A stretch of 52,064 nt of DNA from positions 1 to 52,064 of the forward strand of contig CAMVQS010000010.1 in NCBI GenBank assembly GCA_947169685.1, given 5' to 3'. Of the stretch, positions 41,091-49,437 are shown piece by piece. Numbering within the stretch: position 1 is the first letter of the stretch; every line of letters begins with the position of its first letter. The DNA is from an uncultured Prevotella sp. Lineage in GTDB: Bacteria > Bacteroidota > Bacteroidia > Bacteroidales > Bacteroidaceae. Made by a program: the position numbers and the translations under genes. The notes beneath the pieces are model-generated. The model was not told the origin of the DNA and searched no databases. It saw nothing but the letters and a program-made list of their open reading frames with translations.

Positions 41091-41098
41091 CAAAAGTA
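41091..41098 (-). promoter_or_regulatory. -7 box (TACTTTTG) of dapF
   Basis: Minus-strand TACTTTTG, 4 bp before the GTG start codon. Confidence 0.7.
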
Positions 41099-41100
41099 CT

Positions 41101-41261
41101 GCGATTTGTAAGAAAATACAAGAAACATTTAGCTAAATCATCTTCGATTTAAGCAAAAGTAACAAATTGTAAGTTGAACAGTGTATCTTTCTTTCAAATT
41201 GTAAGCAGACAAGATGCATTCAATACAAAAAGATAAGACAGATGGACGCTTACAAACAAAA
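41101..41261. promoter_or_regulatory. Cluster of nitrogen-type motifs between dapF and glnB
   Basis: Four copies: GCGATTTGTAAGAAAA (41101-41116), AACAAATTGTAAGTTG (41161-41176), CAAATTGTAAGCAGA (41195-41209) and GCTTACAAACAAA (41249-41261, opposite orientation). On the opposite strand the second reads CAACTTACAATTTGTT, close to the site at 37148; the third reads TCTGCTTACAATTTG, close to 37179. The distance to the glnB start fits control of P-II/amtB. Confidence 0.6.
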
Positions 41262-41298
41262 AGTCACGTTTTTGGCTTGTTTTACTTTCAAATTGTCG

Positions 41299-41306
41299 TA
41301 ACTTTG
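41299..41306 (+). promoter_or_regulatory. -7 box (TAACTTTG) of glnB-amtB
   Basis: TAACTTTG, 57 bp before the P-II ATG. Confidence 0.75.
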
Positions 41307-41363
41307 CACCCAATGAATGACAAAATGTCATTAATGAATGTTTAATTTATAGGTATTTAAGGT

Positions 41364-41711
41364 ATGAAAAAGATTGAAGCAATTATCCGCAAGACCAAGT
41401 TTGAGGAGGTGAAGGCTGCATTGCTTTCGTCAGACATCGACTGGTTTGAGTACCACGACGTACATGGCATCGGACAGAGCCGTCAGGAGCGTATTTACCG
41501 TGGTGTACAGTATTCAACCGACGTGATAGAGCGTGTAGCCATCACCATCGTGTGTCGCGATATGTTCCTCGACCCTACGGTGAAGGTCATCTTAAAGGTT
41601 GCCCATACTGGCGAAGTAGGCGACGGACGTATCTTCGTAAGTGACATGATAGACACCTACTCTATACGCACGGGTGAGAATGGCGACACAGTTTTGAGAG
41701 ACAAGAAATAA
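41364..41711 (+). CDS. glnB: P-II family nitrogen regulatory protein
   Basis: 115-residue trimeric signal protein that senses 2-oxoglutarate, ATP and ADP and gates AmtB and other nitrogen proteins. The T-loop reads VHGIGQSRQERIYRGVQYSTD with both tyrosines at the usual positions 46 and 51 (51 is the uridylylation site in proteobacteria). TGEVGDGRIFV (about residues 83-93) and RTGENGD (about 101) are the family signatures. Whether it is modified here is unknown; no glnD-like gene is in the window. It is linked to amtB by 28 bp, the classical glnK-amtB arrangement, so the gene may equally be called glnK. Confidence 0.93.
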   Translation: MKKIEAIIRKTKFEEVKAALLSSDIDWFEYHDVHGIGQSRQERIYRGVQYSTDVIERVAITIVCRDMFLDPTVKVILKVAHTGEVGDGRIFVSDMIDTYSIRTGENGDTVLRDKK

Positions 41712-41739
41712 AGGATAACAACACAAACACAAAATAATT

Positions 41740-42996
41740 ATGAACGAAATTGGATTATCACTCGATACCGTATGGATGCTATTGGCAGCCATGTTGGTTT
41801 TCTGGATGCAGCCGGGCTTTGCGCTGTGTGAAGCAGGTTTTACGCGTAGCAAGAACACGGCCAACATCCTGATGAAGAACTTTGTCGATTTCATGTTCGG
41901 CTCGTTGCTGTTCTTCTTCCTCGGCTTCGGATTTATGTTCGGAAGCGACACATTAGGAGGCTTTATCGGTTTACCCAACTGGGGCGATCTGTCTTTCTAC
42001 AAGAGCGACCTGCCCGTAGAGGGTTTCCTGATTTTCGAGACTGTCTTCTGTGCCACCTCTGCCACCATCGTCAGTGGTGCTATGGCCGAACGCACAAAGT
42101 TCTCAATGTATCTTATTTATAGTGCAGTCATCTCACTGTTCATCTACCCCATCGAAGGACACTGGACATGGGGCGGTGGCTGGCTCTGCAACGATGCAGC
42201 CGACAGCTTTATGATGAGCACCTTTGGTGACGTATTCCACGATTTCGCGGGTTCTGCCATCGTGCATAGCGTAGGTGGTGTGCTGGCTCTGATTGGTGCT
42301 TTGGCACTCGGTCCCCGTATCGGTAAGTATGGTAAAGACAAGAAGAGCAACGCTATCCCTGGTCATAACCTCATGATAGCTTCTTTGGGTGTCTTCATCC
42401 TCTGGCTGGGATGGTTCGGCTTCAACCCTGGTTCACAATTGGCAGCCTCTGGTGAAGTAAACCGCATTGCCATTTCACATGTGTTCCTGACCACGAACCT
42501 CGCAGCAGCTGCCGGTGGTGTTGCCACGATGTTCCTTACCTGGTTCAAGTATGGCAAGCCCTCACTCTCACTGACATTGAACGGTGTGCTGGCAGGTCTT
42601 GTAGGTATCACCGCCGGTTGTGATCTCGTATCGCCTGTAGGAGCTGTCATTATTGGTCTTGTCTGTGGTATCGTGCTCGTTTATGCTATTGAGTTCATTG
42701 ACCACAAACTGCACATTGACGACCCCGTTGGTGCATCCAGCGTACATGGTGTCTGCGGTATCCTCGGCACCTTGATGACAGGTATGCTCTCTACTTCCAA
42801 TGGTGCGCTCTATGGTCACGGTTGGGGATTCTTCGGTGCTGAGTGCTTCGGTATTCTCATCATTGACCTCTGGGCTGCCGTCTGTGGTTTCGCCCTGTTC
42901 TACGGCATCAAGAAGCTGCATGGCCTGCGTGTTGACAAGCGCATCGAAGAGGAAGGTCTCGACGTTTACGAGCATGGAGAAATGTGCTATAACTAA
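41740..42996 (+). CDS. amtB: Ammonium transporter
   Basis: Trimeric ammonium channel of the inner membrane, 418 residues, eleven helices. It begins with LDTVWMLLAAMLVFWMQPGFALCEAGF (two pieces), typical of Amt. AGSAIVHSVGGVLALIGALALGPR and the twin-histidine region follow, with HGVCGILGTLMTG near residue 335. It has no N-terminal signal peptide. It lies downstream of the P-II gene and upstream of a porin gene, together an ammonium uptake unit. The stop is followed by a four-copy heptamer array. Confidence 0.96.
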   Translation: MNEIGLSLDTVWMLLAAMLVFWMQPGFALCEAGFTRSKNTANILMKNFVDFMFGSLLFFFLGFGFMFGSDTLGGFIGLPNWGDLSFYKSDLPVEGFLIFETVFCATSATIVSGAMAERTKFSMYLIYSAVISLFIYPIEGHWTWGGGWLCNDAADSFMMSTFGDVFHDFAGSAIVHSVGGVLALIGALALGPRIGKYGKDKKSNAIPGHNLMIASLGVFILWLGWFGFNPGSQLAASGEVNRIAISHVFLTTNLAAAAGGVATMFLTWFKYGKPSLSLTLNGVLAGLVGITAGCDLVSPVGAVIIGLVCGIVLVYAIEFIDHKLHIDDPVGASSVHGVCGILGTLMTGMLSTSNGALYGHGWGFFGAECFGILIIDLWAAVCGFALFYGIKKLHGLRVDKRIEEEGLDVYEHGEMCYN

Positions 42997-43002
42997 CAAT
43001 AA

Positions 43003-43030
43003 AGTTCAGAGTTCAGAGTTTAGAGTTTAG
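43003..43030. repeat. Heptamer array 4 x AGTTCAG/AGTTTAG between amtB and porin gene
   Basis: AGTTCAG, AGTTCAG, AGTTTAG, AGTTTAG in exact phase. No -7 box follows, unlike the promoter-linked arrays. Confidence 0.85.
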
Positions 43031-43071
43031 AGACAGTTTTTGAGTTTTATGAGTTTAAAGATTTGAGAATT

Positions 43072-43767
43072 ATGAAGAAGATTGTCTTAATGGCGATGTT
43101 GTTCGCTACAGGAATGAGTGCAATGGCACAGGACGAGATTGAGACAACAATTGGTGCAGACTTTGTAAACCAGTACATCTGGCGTGGCCAGGAATGTGGA
43201 GACGTGTCCATACAGCCCACCCTCGGCATCAGCTATGCAGGTCTGTCACTCTCTGCATGGGGTAGCGTAGGACTGTCAAACACTGCTGACGCAAAAGAGT
43301 TTGACCTTACACTTGCCTATACCACAGGAGGCTTTAACATCGGTGTGACCGACTACTGGTTCAACAGCCCTGAGGAACGTTATTTCCTCTACGACGCCCA
43401 TCAGACCAGCCACATCTTCGAAGCCAACATTGGCTACGACTTTGGTGTAGCTTCCCTACAGTGGTTTACCAACTTTGCCGGTAACGACGGATTGAACAAG
43501 GACGGCAAGCGAGCCTATAGCAGTTATGTTGAAGCTAATGTCCCATTTAAACTTGCTACTATAGATTGGACTGCTACAGCCGGTGCCGTCCCCTTTGCCA
43601 CTGATTTTTATGGTACATCAGGCTTTGCAGTGACCAACCTGTCGCTGAAAGCCACAAAGGATGTCAAAGTGACGGATTCGTTCTCCATCCCCGTCTTCGG
43701 ACAGGTTGTGGGCAATCCTTGTTCACAGAAAGCCTACCTGGTCTTCGGGTTTACGCTGCAGCCATAA
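43072..43767 (+). CDS. TorF-like outer-membrane porin
   Basis: 231 residues with a signal peptide (MKKIVLMAMLFATGMSAMAQ). The mature protein alternates hydrophobic and polar residues in strands (IGADFVNQYIWRG, SLSAWGSVGLSN, LTLAYTTGGFNIGVTDYWF) and ends in an aromatic-rich strand YLVFGFTLQP, fitting a small beta-barrel of the TorF/TIGR02001 group. ATG 43072 is chosen; an upstream TTG adds only three codons. Its place between amtB and asnB suggests that it helps ammonium or small nitrogen compounds cross the outer membrane (inference). Confidence 0.8.
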   Translation: MKKIVLMAMLFATGMSAMAQDEIETTIGADFVNQYIWRGQECGDVSIQPTLGISYAGLSLSAWGSVGLSNTADAKEFDLTLAYTTGGFNIGVTDYWFNSPEERYFLYDAHQTSHIFEANIGYDFGVASLQWFTNFAGNDGLNKDGKRAYSSYVEANVPFKLATIDWTATAGAVPFATDFYGTSGFAVTNLSLKATKDVKVTDSFSIPVFGQVVGNPCSQKAYLVFGFTLQP

Positions 43768-43773
43768 GACCTT

Positions 43774-43816
43774 ACCTCCCCTCTCCCTGCTACGAGTTGG
43801 CGGGGGAGGAGGTTTT
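43774..43816 (+). terminator. Hairpin between porin gene and asnB
   Basis: ACCTCC and adjoining C/T-rich bases (43774 on) pair with GGGGGAGGAGGT (to 43813), then TTTT. It ends, or attenuates, transcription before asnB. Confidence 0.7.
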
Positions 43817-43852
43817 CTCGCAAACATTCAAATAACAAAAAAACAGAAAGAT

Positions 43853-45520
43853 ATGTGTGGAATCGTAGGAATCTTTAATGTAGAAAAACAGTCGCAGACG
43901 CTCCGTGACAAAGCACTGAGAATGAGTCAGAAGATCCGTCATCGCGGACCAGACTGGAGTGGCATTTATTGTGGTGGCTCTGCCATCCTTGCCCATGAAC
44001 GACTAAGTATCGTGGATCCAGAGAGCGGCGGCCAGCCGTTGTTCTCGCCTGACCGCAAACAGGTGTTGGCGGTAAATGGTGAGATCTATAACCATCAGGA
44101 AATCCGAAGAAAGTACGCAGGACAATATGAGTTCCAGACTGGCTCAGACTGTGAGGTTATTCTGGCACTCTATCGCGACAAGGGGATAGACTTCCTCGAG
44201 GACCTGAGCGGCATCTTCGCTTTTGCCCTCTACGACGAGGAGCGCGACGAGTTTATGATTGCCCGCGACCCCATCGGTGTCATACCTCTCTACATTGGTT
44301 ACGACAGCGACGGAAAAGTTTATGTGGCATCAGAACTAAAAGCCCTCGAGGGTCAATGTGAACGCTACGAGCCGTTTCTGCCAGGCTACTATTATTGGAG
44401 CCGTGAGCCAGGCATGAAGCGTTACTACAAGCGCGACTGGTTTGACTATGATGCCGTGAAGGACAACCCTGCCAGCGTTGAGGCTATCCATGATGCCCTA
44501 ACGGCTGCCGTAAAGCGCCAGTTGATGAGTGACGTGCCTTACGGCGTGTTGTTGTCTGGTGGCTTGGATTCTTCCGTCATCTCTGCCATTGCCGAGAAGT
44601 TCAGTGAGCACCGTATTGAAGACAACTCACAGACACGTGCCTACTGGCCTCGCCTGCATTCATTTGCCGTAGGACTGAAGGGCGCGCCCGACCTGGCCAA
44701 GGCAAAGATGGTAGCCGACCATATCGGCACCGTCCATCACGAAATCAACTATACCATCCAGGAGGGTCTCGATGCCATTCGCGACGTCATCTACTATATT
44801 GAGACCTACGATGTCACAACCGTTCGTGCCTCTACGCCGATGTATCTGCTGGCACGTGTCATCAAGTCAATGGGTATCAAGATGGTACTCAGCGGCGAAG
44901 GTGCCGACGAGATATTCGGCGGTTACCTCTACTTCCACAAGGCGCCCTCAGCCAAGGACTTCCATGAGGAGACGGTACGCAAGTTAGGAAAGCTCTACCT
45001 CTACGACTGCCTGCGAGCCAACAAGAGCCTGAGCGCTTGGGGTGTGGAAGGACGTGTACCTTTCCTCGACAAGGAGTTCCTCGATGTTGCCATGCGCACC
45101 AATCCGAAGGCAAAGATGTGTCCAGGTCAGACAATGGAGAAGAAGATTGTCCGCGAGGCCTTTGCCGATATGCTGCCAGCCGAAGTTGCCTGGCGCCAGA
45201 AGGAACAGTTCAGCGACGGTGTAGGTTACTCCTGGATCGATACCCTGAAACAGATTACCTCAGAGGCCGTCAGCGACGAGCAGATGGCCCACGCTGCCGA
45301 GCGGTTCCCCATCAATCCGCCAAAGAACAAAGAAGAATATTATTATCGCAGCATCTTCGCTGAGCACTTCCCCAGCGACTCTGCTGCCAAGAGTGTCCCG
45401 TCAGAAGCCTCTATAGCCTGCTCTACGGCTATCGCCCTCGAATGGGATGCAGCCTTCAAGGGTCTTAACGATCCCTCCGGCCGTGCCGTCAAAGGCGTCC
45501 ATGAACAGGCATATTTATAG
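43853..45520 (+). CDS. asnB: Asparagine synthase (glutamine-hydrolysing)
   Basis: Makes asparagine from aspartate, glutamine and ATP. 555 residues (E. coli AsnB has 554). ATG 43853 gives MCGIVG, with the Cys2 nucleophile exposed after removal of Met. The synthetase P-loop LLSGGLDSSVISAIA is at about residue 230-244, and VLSGEGADEIFGGY at about 345. Upstream in-frame codons would bury Cys2 and are rejected. It lies downstream of the porin gene across a hairpin, so it may be partly expressed by read-through; no clear -7 box of its own was found. It completes the nitrogen group. Confidence 0.96.
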   Translation: MCGIVGIFNVEKQSQTLRDKALRMSQKIRHRGPDWSGIYCGGSAILAHERLSIVDPESGGQPLFSPDRKQVLAVNGEIYNHQEIRRKYAGQYEFQTGSDCEVILALYRDKGIDFLEDLSGIFAFALYDEERDEFMIARDPIGVIPLYIGYDSDGKVYVASELKALEGQCERYEPFLPGYYYWSREPGMKRYYKRDWFDYDAVKDNPASVEAIHDALTAAVKRQLMSDVPYGVLLSGGLDSSVISAIAEKFSEHRIEDNSQTRAYWPRLHSFAVGLKGAPDLAKAKMVADHIGTVHHEINYTIQEGLDAIRDVIYYIETYDVTTVRASTPMYLLARVIKSMGIKMVLSGEGADEIFGGYLYFHKAPSAKDFHEETVRKLGKLYLYDCLRANKSLSAWGVEGRVPFLDKEFLDVAMRTNPKAKMCPGQTMEKKIVREAFADMLPAEVAWRQKEQFSDGVGYSWIDTLKQITSEAVSDEQMAHAAERFPINPPKNKEEYYYRSIFAEHFPSDSAAKSVPSEASIACSTAIALEWDAAFKGLNDPSGRAVKGVHEQAYL

Positions 45521-45571
45521 TTCTATTGCTACAAAAGTACGATTTTCTTGCACGAAACAACAAAAAATTCG

Positions 45572-45579
45572 TACCTTTG
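45572..45579 (+). promoter_or_regulatory. -7 box (TACCTTTG) of DUF2207 gene
   Basis: TACCTTTG preceded by AATTCG, 22 bp before the ATG; no heptamer array here. Confidence 0.7.
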
Positions 45580-45601
45580 CAGCATAAAACTGTAAATAAG
45601 C

Positions 45602-47350
45602 ATGGGCAAACCAATAAGAATACTGCTTTTTTTAATGGTAACAGTCGTTGGAGGCTGGATGACAACGTGTCAGGCCAGCACCGTAAAACGACTGGATATC
45701 TTTGTGTGGCTGGAACAGAACGGAGCAGCGGTCATTCAGGAGCGCTGGCTCATTGACCTTGACGACAGCGACGCCAAGACGGAATGGTATCTCAGCCATA
45801 AGCAGCTGGGAAAGATGCAAATTACCGACCTGCAGATGGAAGGTTACATCCCTGACATGGAGGGGTTGCAGCCTTTCGAAACACTCGAGAAATGGAACGT
45901 GGACGCCAGCCGCAAGGAGAAGGCGGGCAAGTGCGGACTCAACAACAACGGCACAGAAATCTGCTGGGGCTTTGGTGACTATGGCCTCCACGAATATGTG
46001 CTAACCTACAGGCTGACCCATCTGATACAAAGCTACGACACAAACGACGGCTTCAACCACTGTTTCGTTGACGTGAACTGCAAAGTGGAGCAGGCACAGG
46101 TCACTATCATTCCCGACGAAGACATCAGCCTGTCGGAAGCCAACACACGCCGCTGGGCTTTCGGCTATGAGGGAACCATCGTGTTCAACGAGGACAGTTG
46201 CATTGTGGCTACCCCTTCCGAGGCTATTGGCAACGGCAAGCGCATCATCATCATGCTGGAGTTCGATAAGGGCGTGTTCGAGCCTGACACACAGGCAGAC
46301 ATGACTTGGGCAGAACGGAAACAGAAGGCACTTGACGGCGCTGACTACGATGACGAGGAAGACGACTGGGGATTTTGGGACTGGGTGTTGCTCATTGTGG
46401 TGATTCTGTTGGGATTAGGATTGTACGCCATGTCAAGTTTCTTCGCAGATATCTTTTTGTTGCTACTGATATGGGTGCTGCAGGGTACCTGGTGGGTGGT
46501 GTCGCTGGCACCGTTGCGTAAGTGGTTACGCCGTCGTAGGTTAGGCATCGTAAGCGGCTATTACTATCGTAACGTCAAGCCAGAGTGGTCACTCATTAAG
46601 AATAGAGCACTGGTGAGTGAACTGAACTACGTGAAGGATATGCCCAAGGAACCCGTCATCGGTGCTGCGCTCTTGAAACTCATGGCACGAGGTGACATCG
46701 CTGTCACGATGGAAGGGGGAGGGACGAAGGATGCCACCAACCTCTTGAAGATTGTGCATCCCACACAGCCATCGCAGGAGATGTCTTCTTCGATACAGTC
46801 GGATGAAGACCTGTGCACGTTTGTGCTGTATATGCTTACGGAAGCCGCAGGAGAAGACAGGGTGCTGCAACCTAAGGAGTTCTCCACTTGGGCCAAGAAA
46901 CATCGCACCACGCCGCGAAAACTGTTGAACGCGCTCGACAAAGATGTAGATAAGACCTATATCGAGCAAAACGCTGCCAGCCTCTTCGGACTGAAGGCCT
47001 TCCTGAAAGACTTTACGCTGCAGAACGAGCGTCACATGATGGAGGTGAAGCTATGGGACCAGTACATGGTCTATGCGCAGTTCTTCGGACTGACCAAACA
47101 GGTAATGAGAGACATGAAGAAGGTGTGTCCTGAGTACTTGCAGATGTCGAGTTTGGCACAGAATGTCAACGTATCGCAGGTGGATTTCACTTACATGTGG
47201 ACAGACACAATCTACGATGCGGTTGCCAGCTCGGCACCTGTCTCTTCATCGCGTAGTAGCTCGTCTCACAGTTCGTCAGGTTTCTCCAGCTTCTCGTCAC
47301 ACTCCGGAGGAGGAGGCTATAGCGGCGGCGGCGGCGGTGGCGGTCGATAA
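45602..47350 (+). CDS. DUF2207 membrane protein
   Basis: 582 residues. A signal peptide (about 1-25) is followed by an extracytoplasmic beta domain of the DUF2207 type (about 26-250, with WLIDLDDSDAKTEWYL), one or two membrane helices near 262-300 (WVLLIVVILLGLGLYAMSSFF), a cytoplasmic helical part, and a serine- then glycine-rich tail ending GGGGYSGGGGGGGR. The tail is typical of this family. Function unknown. Start of a plus-strand run of four genes. Confidence 0.85.
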   Translation: MGKPIRILLFLMVTVVGGWMTTCQASTVKRLDIFVWLEQNGAAVIQERWLIDLDDSDAKTEWYLSHKQLGKMQITDLQMEGYIPDMEGLQPFETLEKWNVDASRKEKAGKCGLNNNGTEICWGFGDYGLHEYVLTYRLTHLIQSYDTNDGFNHCFVDVNCKVEQAQVTIIPDEDISLSEANTRRWAFGYEGTIVFNEDSCIVATPSEAIGNGKRIIIMLEFDKGVFEPDTQADMTWAERKQKALDGADYDDEEDDWGFWDWVLLIVVILLGLGLYAMSSFFADIFLLLLIWVLQGTWWVVSLAPLRKWLRRRRLGIVSGYYYRNVKPEWSLIKNRALVSELNYVKDMPKEPVIGAALLKLMARGDIAVTMEGGGTKDATNLLKIVHPTQPSQEMSSSIQSDEDLCTFVLYMLTEAAGEDRVLQPKEFSTWAKKHRTTPRKLLNALDKDVDKTYIEQNAASLFGLKAFLKDFTLQNERHMMEVKLWDQYMVYAQFFGLTKQVMRDMKKVCPEYLQMSSLAQNVNVSQVDFTYMWTDTIYDAVASSAPVSSSRSSSSHSSSGFSSFSSHSGGGGYSGGGGGGGR

Positions 47351-47390
47351 TACTAATACTATATTTAACTTGAAAAAAGGAATGAAGATT

Positions 47391-48236
47391 ATGCAACTAA
47401 TCAAAAACCAAGAATTCGGAGGGGAGCGCCCGTTATTTGCTACGCATGACCTCAGGCTGGAGAACATCACCATCACTGACGGTGAGAGTGGCATCAAGCA
47501 ATGCCAGAACATGGAAGCCTACAACTGCCGCTTCTATGGCAAGTACCCCTGGTGGCATGTGGATGGTGCATATATTGAGAACTGTTACTTTGCCGAGGGG
47601 TCGCGTTCAGCCATCTGGTACACCAACAATATGGTGATGAAGAACTCACGCATCGACGGACCTAAGTTCTTCCGTGAAATGGACGGTTTGGAACTGGAAA
47701 ACGTCGAAATTACCGACGCAGACGAAACATTCTGGCGTTGTAAGAACGTCAAGATCAAGAACGTGGTGTTGCACGGAGGAACCTATCCATTTATGTTCTC
47801 TGAGAACATTTTTGTCGATGGGCTGGAAAGTGATGCCAAGTATGTGTTCCAATATTGCAAAAACGTGGAAGTGCACAACGCGAAGATACTGACGAAGGAC
47901 TCCTTCTGGGAGTGCGAGAACGTGACCATCTACGACTCGGAGCTGGACGGTGAGTATCTGGCTTGGCACTCGAAGAACGTGCGACTGGTCAACTGCCACC
48001 TGGCAGGCGAACAACTGCTGTGCTATACGCAGAACCTCGTGCTGGAAAACTGCACCATCGACAAGGCCTGCGACCGTATGTTCGAGTACTCCACCGTGGA
48101 GGCCGACATCTGCGGACACATTGAGAACATCAAAAATCCTACCAGCGGCCACATCATAGCCGACTCCATCGGTAGCGTCACCATCGACGAGAATGTACGC
48201 CAGCCGAATAACTGCGTGATAGAGATTAGGAGTTAG
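47391..48236 (+). CDS. DUF3737 right-handed beta-helix protein
   Basis: 281 residues. ATG 47391 (MQLIKNQEFGGERPLF) is chosen because the purine-rich site AAAAAAGG lies about 10 bp upstream; the ATG at 47382 is too close to it. DUF3737 begins with I-K-N-Q-E-F-G-G-E-R-P-L and continues as regular short strands (FYGKYPWWHVDGAYIENCYF, FWRCKNVKIKNV) of a pectate-lyase-like helix. A cytoplasmic protein of unknown role, without signal peptide. The final codons lie in a small ATTAGGA/GTTAGGA heptamer run, which provides the stop codon. Confidence 0.87.
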   Translation: MQLIKNQEFGGERPLFATHDLRLENITITDGESGIKQCQNMEAYNCRFYGKYPWWHVDGAYIENCYFAEGSRSAIWYTNNMVMKNSRIDGPKFFREMDGLELENVEITDADETFWRCKNVKIKNVVLHGGTYPFMFSENIFVDGLESDAKYVFQYCKNVEVHNAKILTKDSFWECENVTIYDSELDGEYLAWHSKNVRLVNCHLAGEQLLCYTQNLVLENCTIDKACDRMFEYSTVEADICGHIENIKNPTSGHIIADSIGSVTIDENVRQPNNCVIEIRS

Positions 48237-48245
48237 GAATTGGAT
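48225..48245. repeat. Short heptamer run ATTAGGA, GTTAGGA, ATTGGAT over the DUF3737 stop
   Basis: Three units in 7-bp phase; the TAG stop of the DUF3737 gene is inside the second. Shorter than most arrays. Confidence 0.45.
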
Positions 48246-48250
48246 ATACG

Positions 48251-49435
48251 ATGAAGAAGTATAATTTTGATGAAATAATAGATCGACGCGGCACTAACTG
48301 CGTGAAGTGGGACGAGAACAGAACCCTCGACCCTCCACCTTCCACCCTCAACCCTCCACTAATCCCCTTGTGGGTGGCCGACATGGACTTCCGCGTGGCA
48401 CCTGCCATTCAGCAAGCTATTGAGCGAAGGGCTGCACAGGGCGTGTTTGGTTATACCCATGTACCAGAGGCCTACTATGAAGCTATTATCTCGTGGTTCA
48501 AACGACGCCACCATTGGACTATCGAGCGTTCGGACATTCTTTATACCACAGGTGTGGTACCTGCCATCAGCTGTTGTTTGAAAGCCATAACCTTGCCAGG
48601 CGAGAAGGTGGTCATGCTCACGCCTGTCTATAACTGTTTCTACTCCTGCGTCCGCAACAGTGGCTGCGAGGTGGTGGAGGCGCCCTTGCAGATAGAGGCC
48701 AACCGTTACGTCATCAACTTCGAGGACTTCGAGGTCAAGTGCGCTGATGAAAAAGTGACGGCCTTCCTGCTCTGTAATCCCCACAACCCTGGTGGACGCG
48801 TGTGGACCAAGGAGGAACTCGAACAGCTGAACTCTATCTGCCACTATTACGGGGTGCGCATCATCAGCGATGAGATTCACTGCGAACTTACCATGCCGGG
48901 ATACCAGTACGTGCCTTTCGGTACTATCGGTGACGACTGTGTGGTGTGCAACTCGTCAAGCAAGTCGTTTAACACTGCAGGCCTGCAGACAGCCAACATC
49001 ATCTGTCACGAACCTGTGCTGCGCAGACGTATTGACCGTGCCATCAACATCAACGAGGTATGTGACCTTAATCCTTTCGGACCAGAGGCACTCATCGCAG
49101 CCTACAACGAGAGCGAGGACTGGCTCGACGAACTGTGTCTATACATCAAAGGCAACTACGACGCGCTGTGTGCGTTCTTTGCCGAGCGGTTGCCACAACT
49201 GAAGGTAATGACGCTGGAAGGAACCTATCTGGCCTGGGTGGATATCCGTGCGCTGGGTATGACCAGCGACCGTCTGGCAGATAGACTTTACCAAGAGGGT
49301 GGTGTATGGGTGTCGAGTGGCACCATGTATAGCCCGACAGCTGGTGAAGGGTTTGTCCGCATCAACGTAGCCTGTCCGCGATCACAACTCATGGAGGGTT
49401 TGGGACGAATTGAGAAAACAATCAACAAGATATAA
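48251..49435 (+). CDS. MalY/PatB-type cystathionine beta-lyase (PLP)
   Basis: 394 residues. LWVADMDFRVAPAIQ (about residue 38), NPHNPGGRVWTKEEL (about 178) and the PLP lysine in SSSKSFNTAGLQTAN (about 237) define the MalY/PatB subgroup of fold-type I enzymes, which release homocysteine, pyruvate and ammonia from cystathionine. Between KWDENR and PLWV, residues about 25-35 (T-L-D-P-P-P-S-T-L-N-P-P-L) are encoded by a five-copy heptamer array (48323-48357). This array lengthens the N-terminal segment without breaking the frame. The OPT gene follows after 2 bp, so peptide uptake and sulfur-amino-acid breakdown are cotranscribed. Confidence 0.9.
   Translation: MKKYNFDEIIDRRGTNCVKWDENRTLDPPPSTLNPPLIPLWVADMDFRVAPAIQQAIERRAAQGVFGYTHVPEAYYEAIISWFKRRHHWTIERSDILYTTGVVPAISCCLKAITLPGEKVVMLTPVYNCFYSCVRNSGCEVVEAPLQIEANRYVINFEDFEVKCADEKVTAFLLCNPHNPGGRVWTKEELEQLNSICHYYGVRIISDEIHCELTMPGYQYVPFGTIGDDCVVCNSSSKSFNTAGLQTANIICHEPVLRRRIDRAININEVCDLNPFGPEALIAAYNESEDWLDELCLYIKGNYDALCAFFAERLPQLKVMTLEGTYLAWVDIRALGMTSDRLADRLYQEGGVWVSSGTMYSPTAGEGFVRINVACPRSQLMEGLGRIEKTINKI
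48323..48357. repeat. Heptamer array 5 x ACCCTCC inside the MalY-like gene
   Basis: ACCCTCG, ACCCTCC, ACCTTCC, ACCCTCA, ACCCTCC in exact phase. The only clear five-copy array; 35 bp with flanking bases keeps the frame. Confidence 0.85.
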
Positions 49436-49437
49436 TT

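Noticed and set aside
41101..41363. Riboswitch or leader RNA upstream of glnB
   Set aside because: No conserved aptamer was recognised; the repeats look like DNA-binding sites.
43706..43852. N-terminal extension of AsnB
   Set aside because: It would bury the catalytic Cys2 and overlaps the porin gene and its hairpin.
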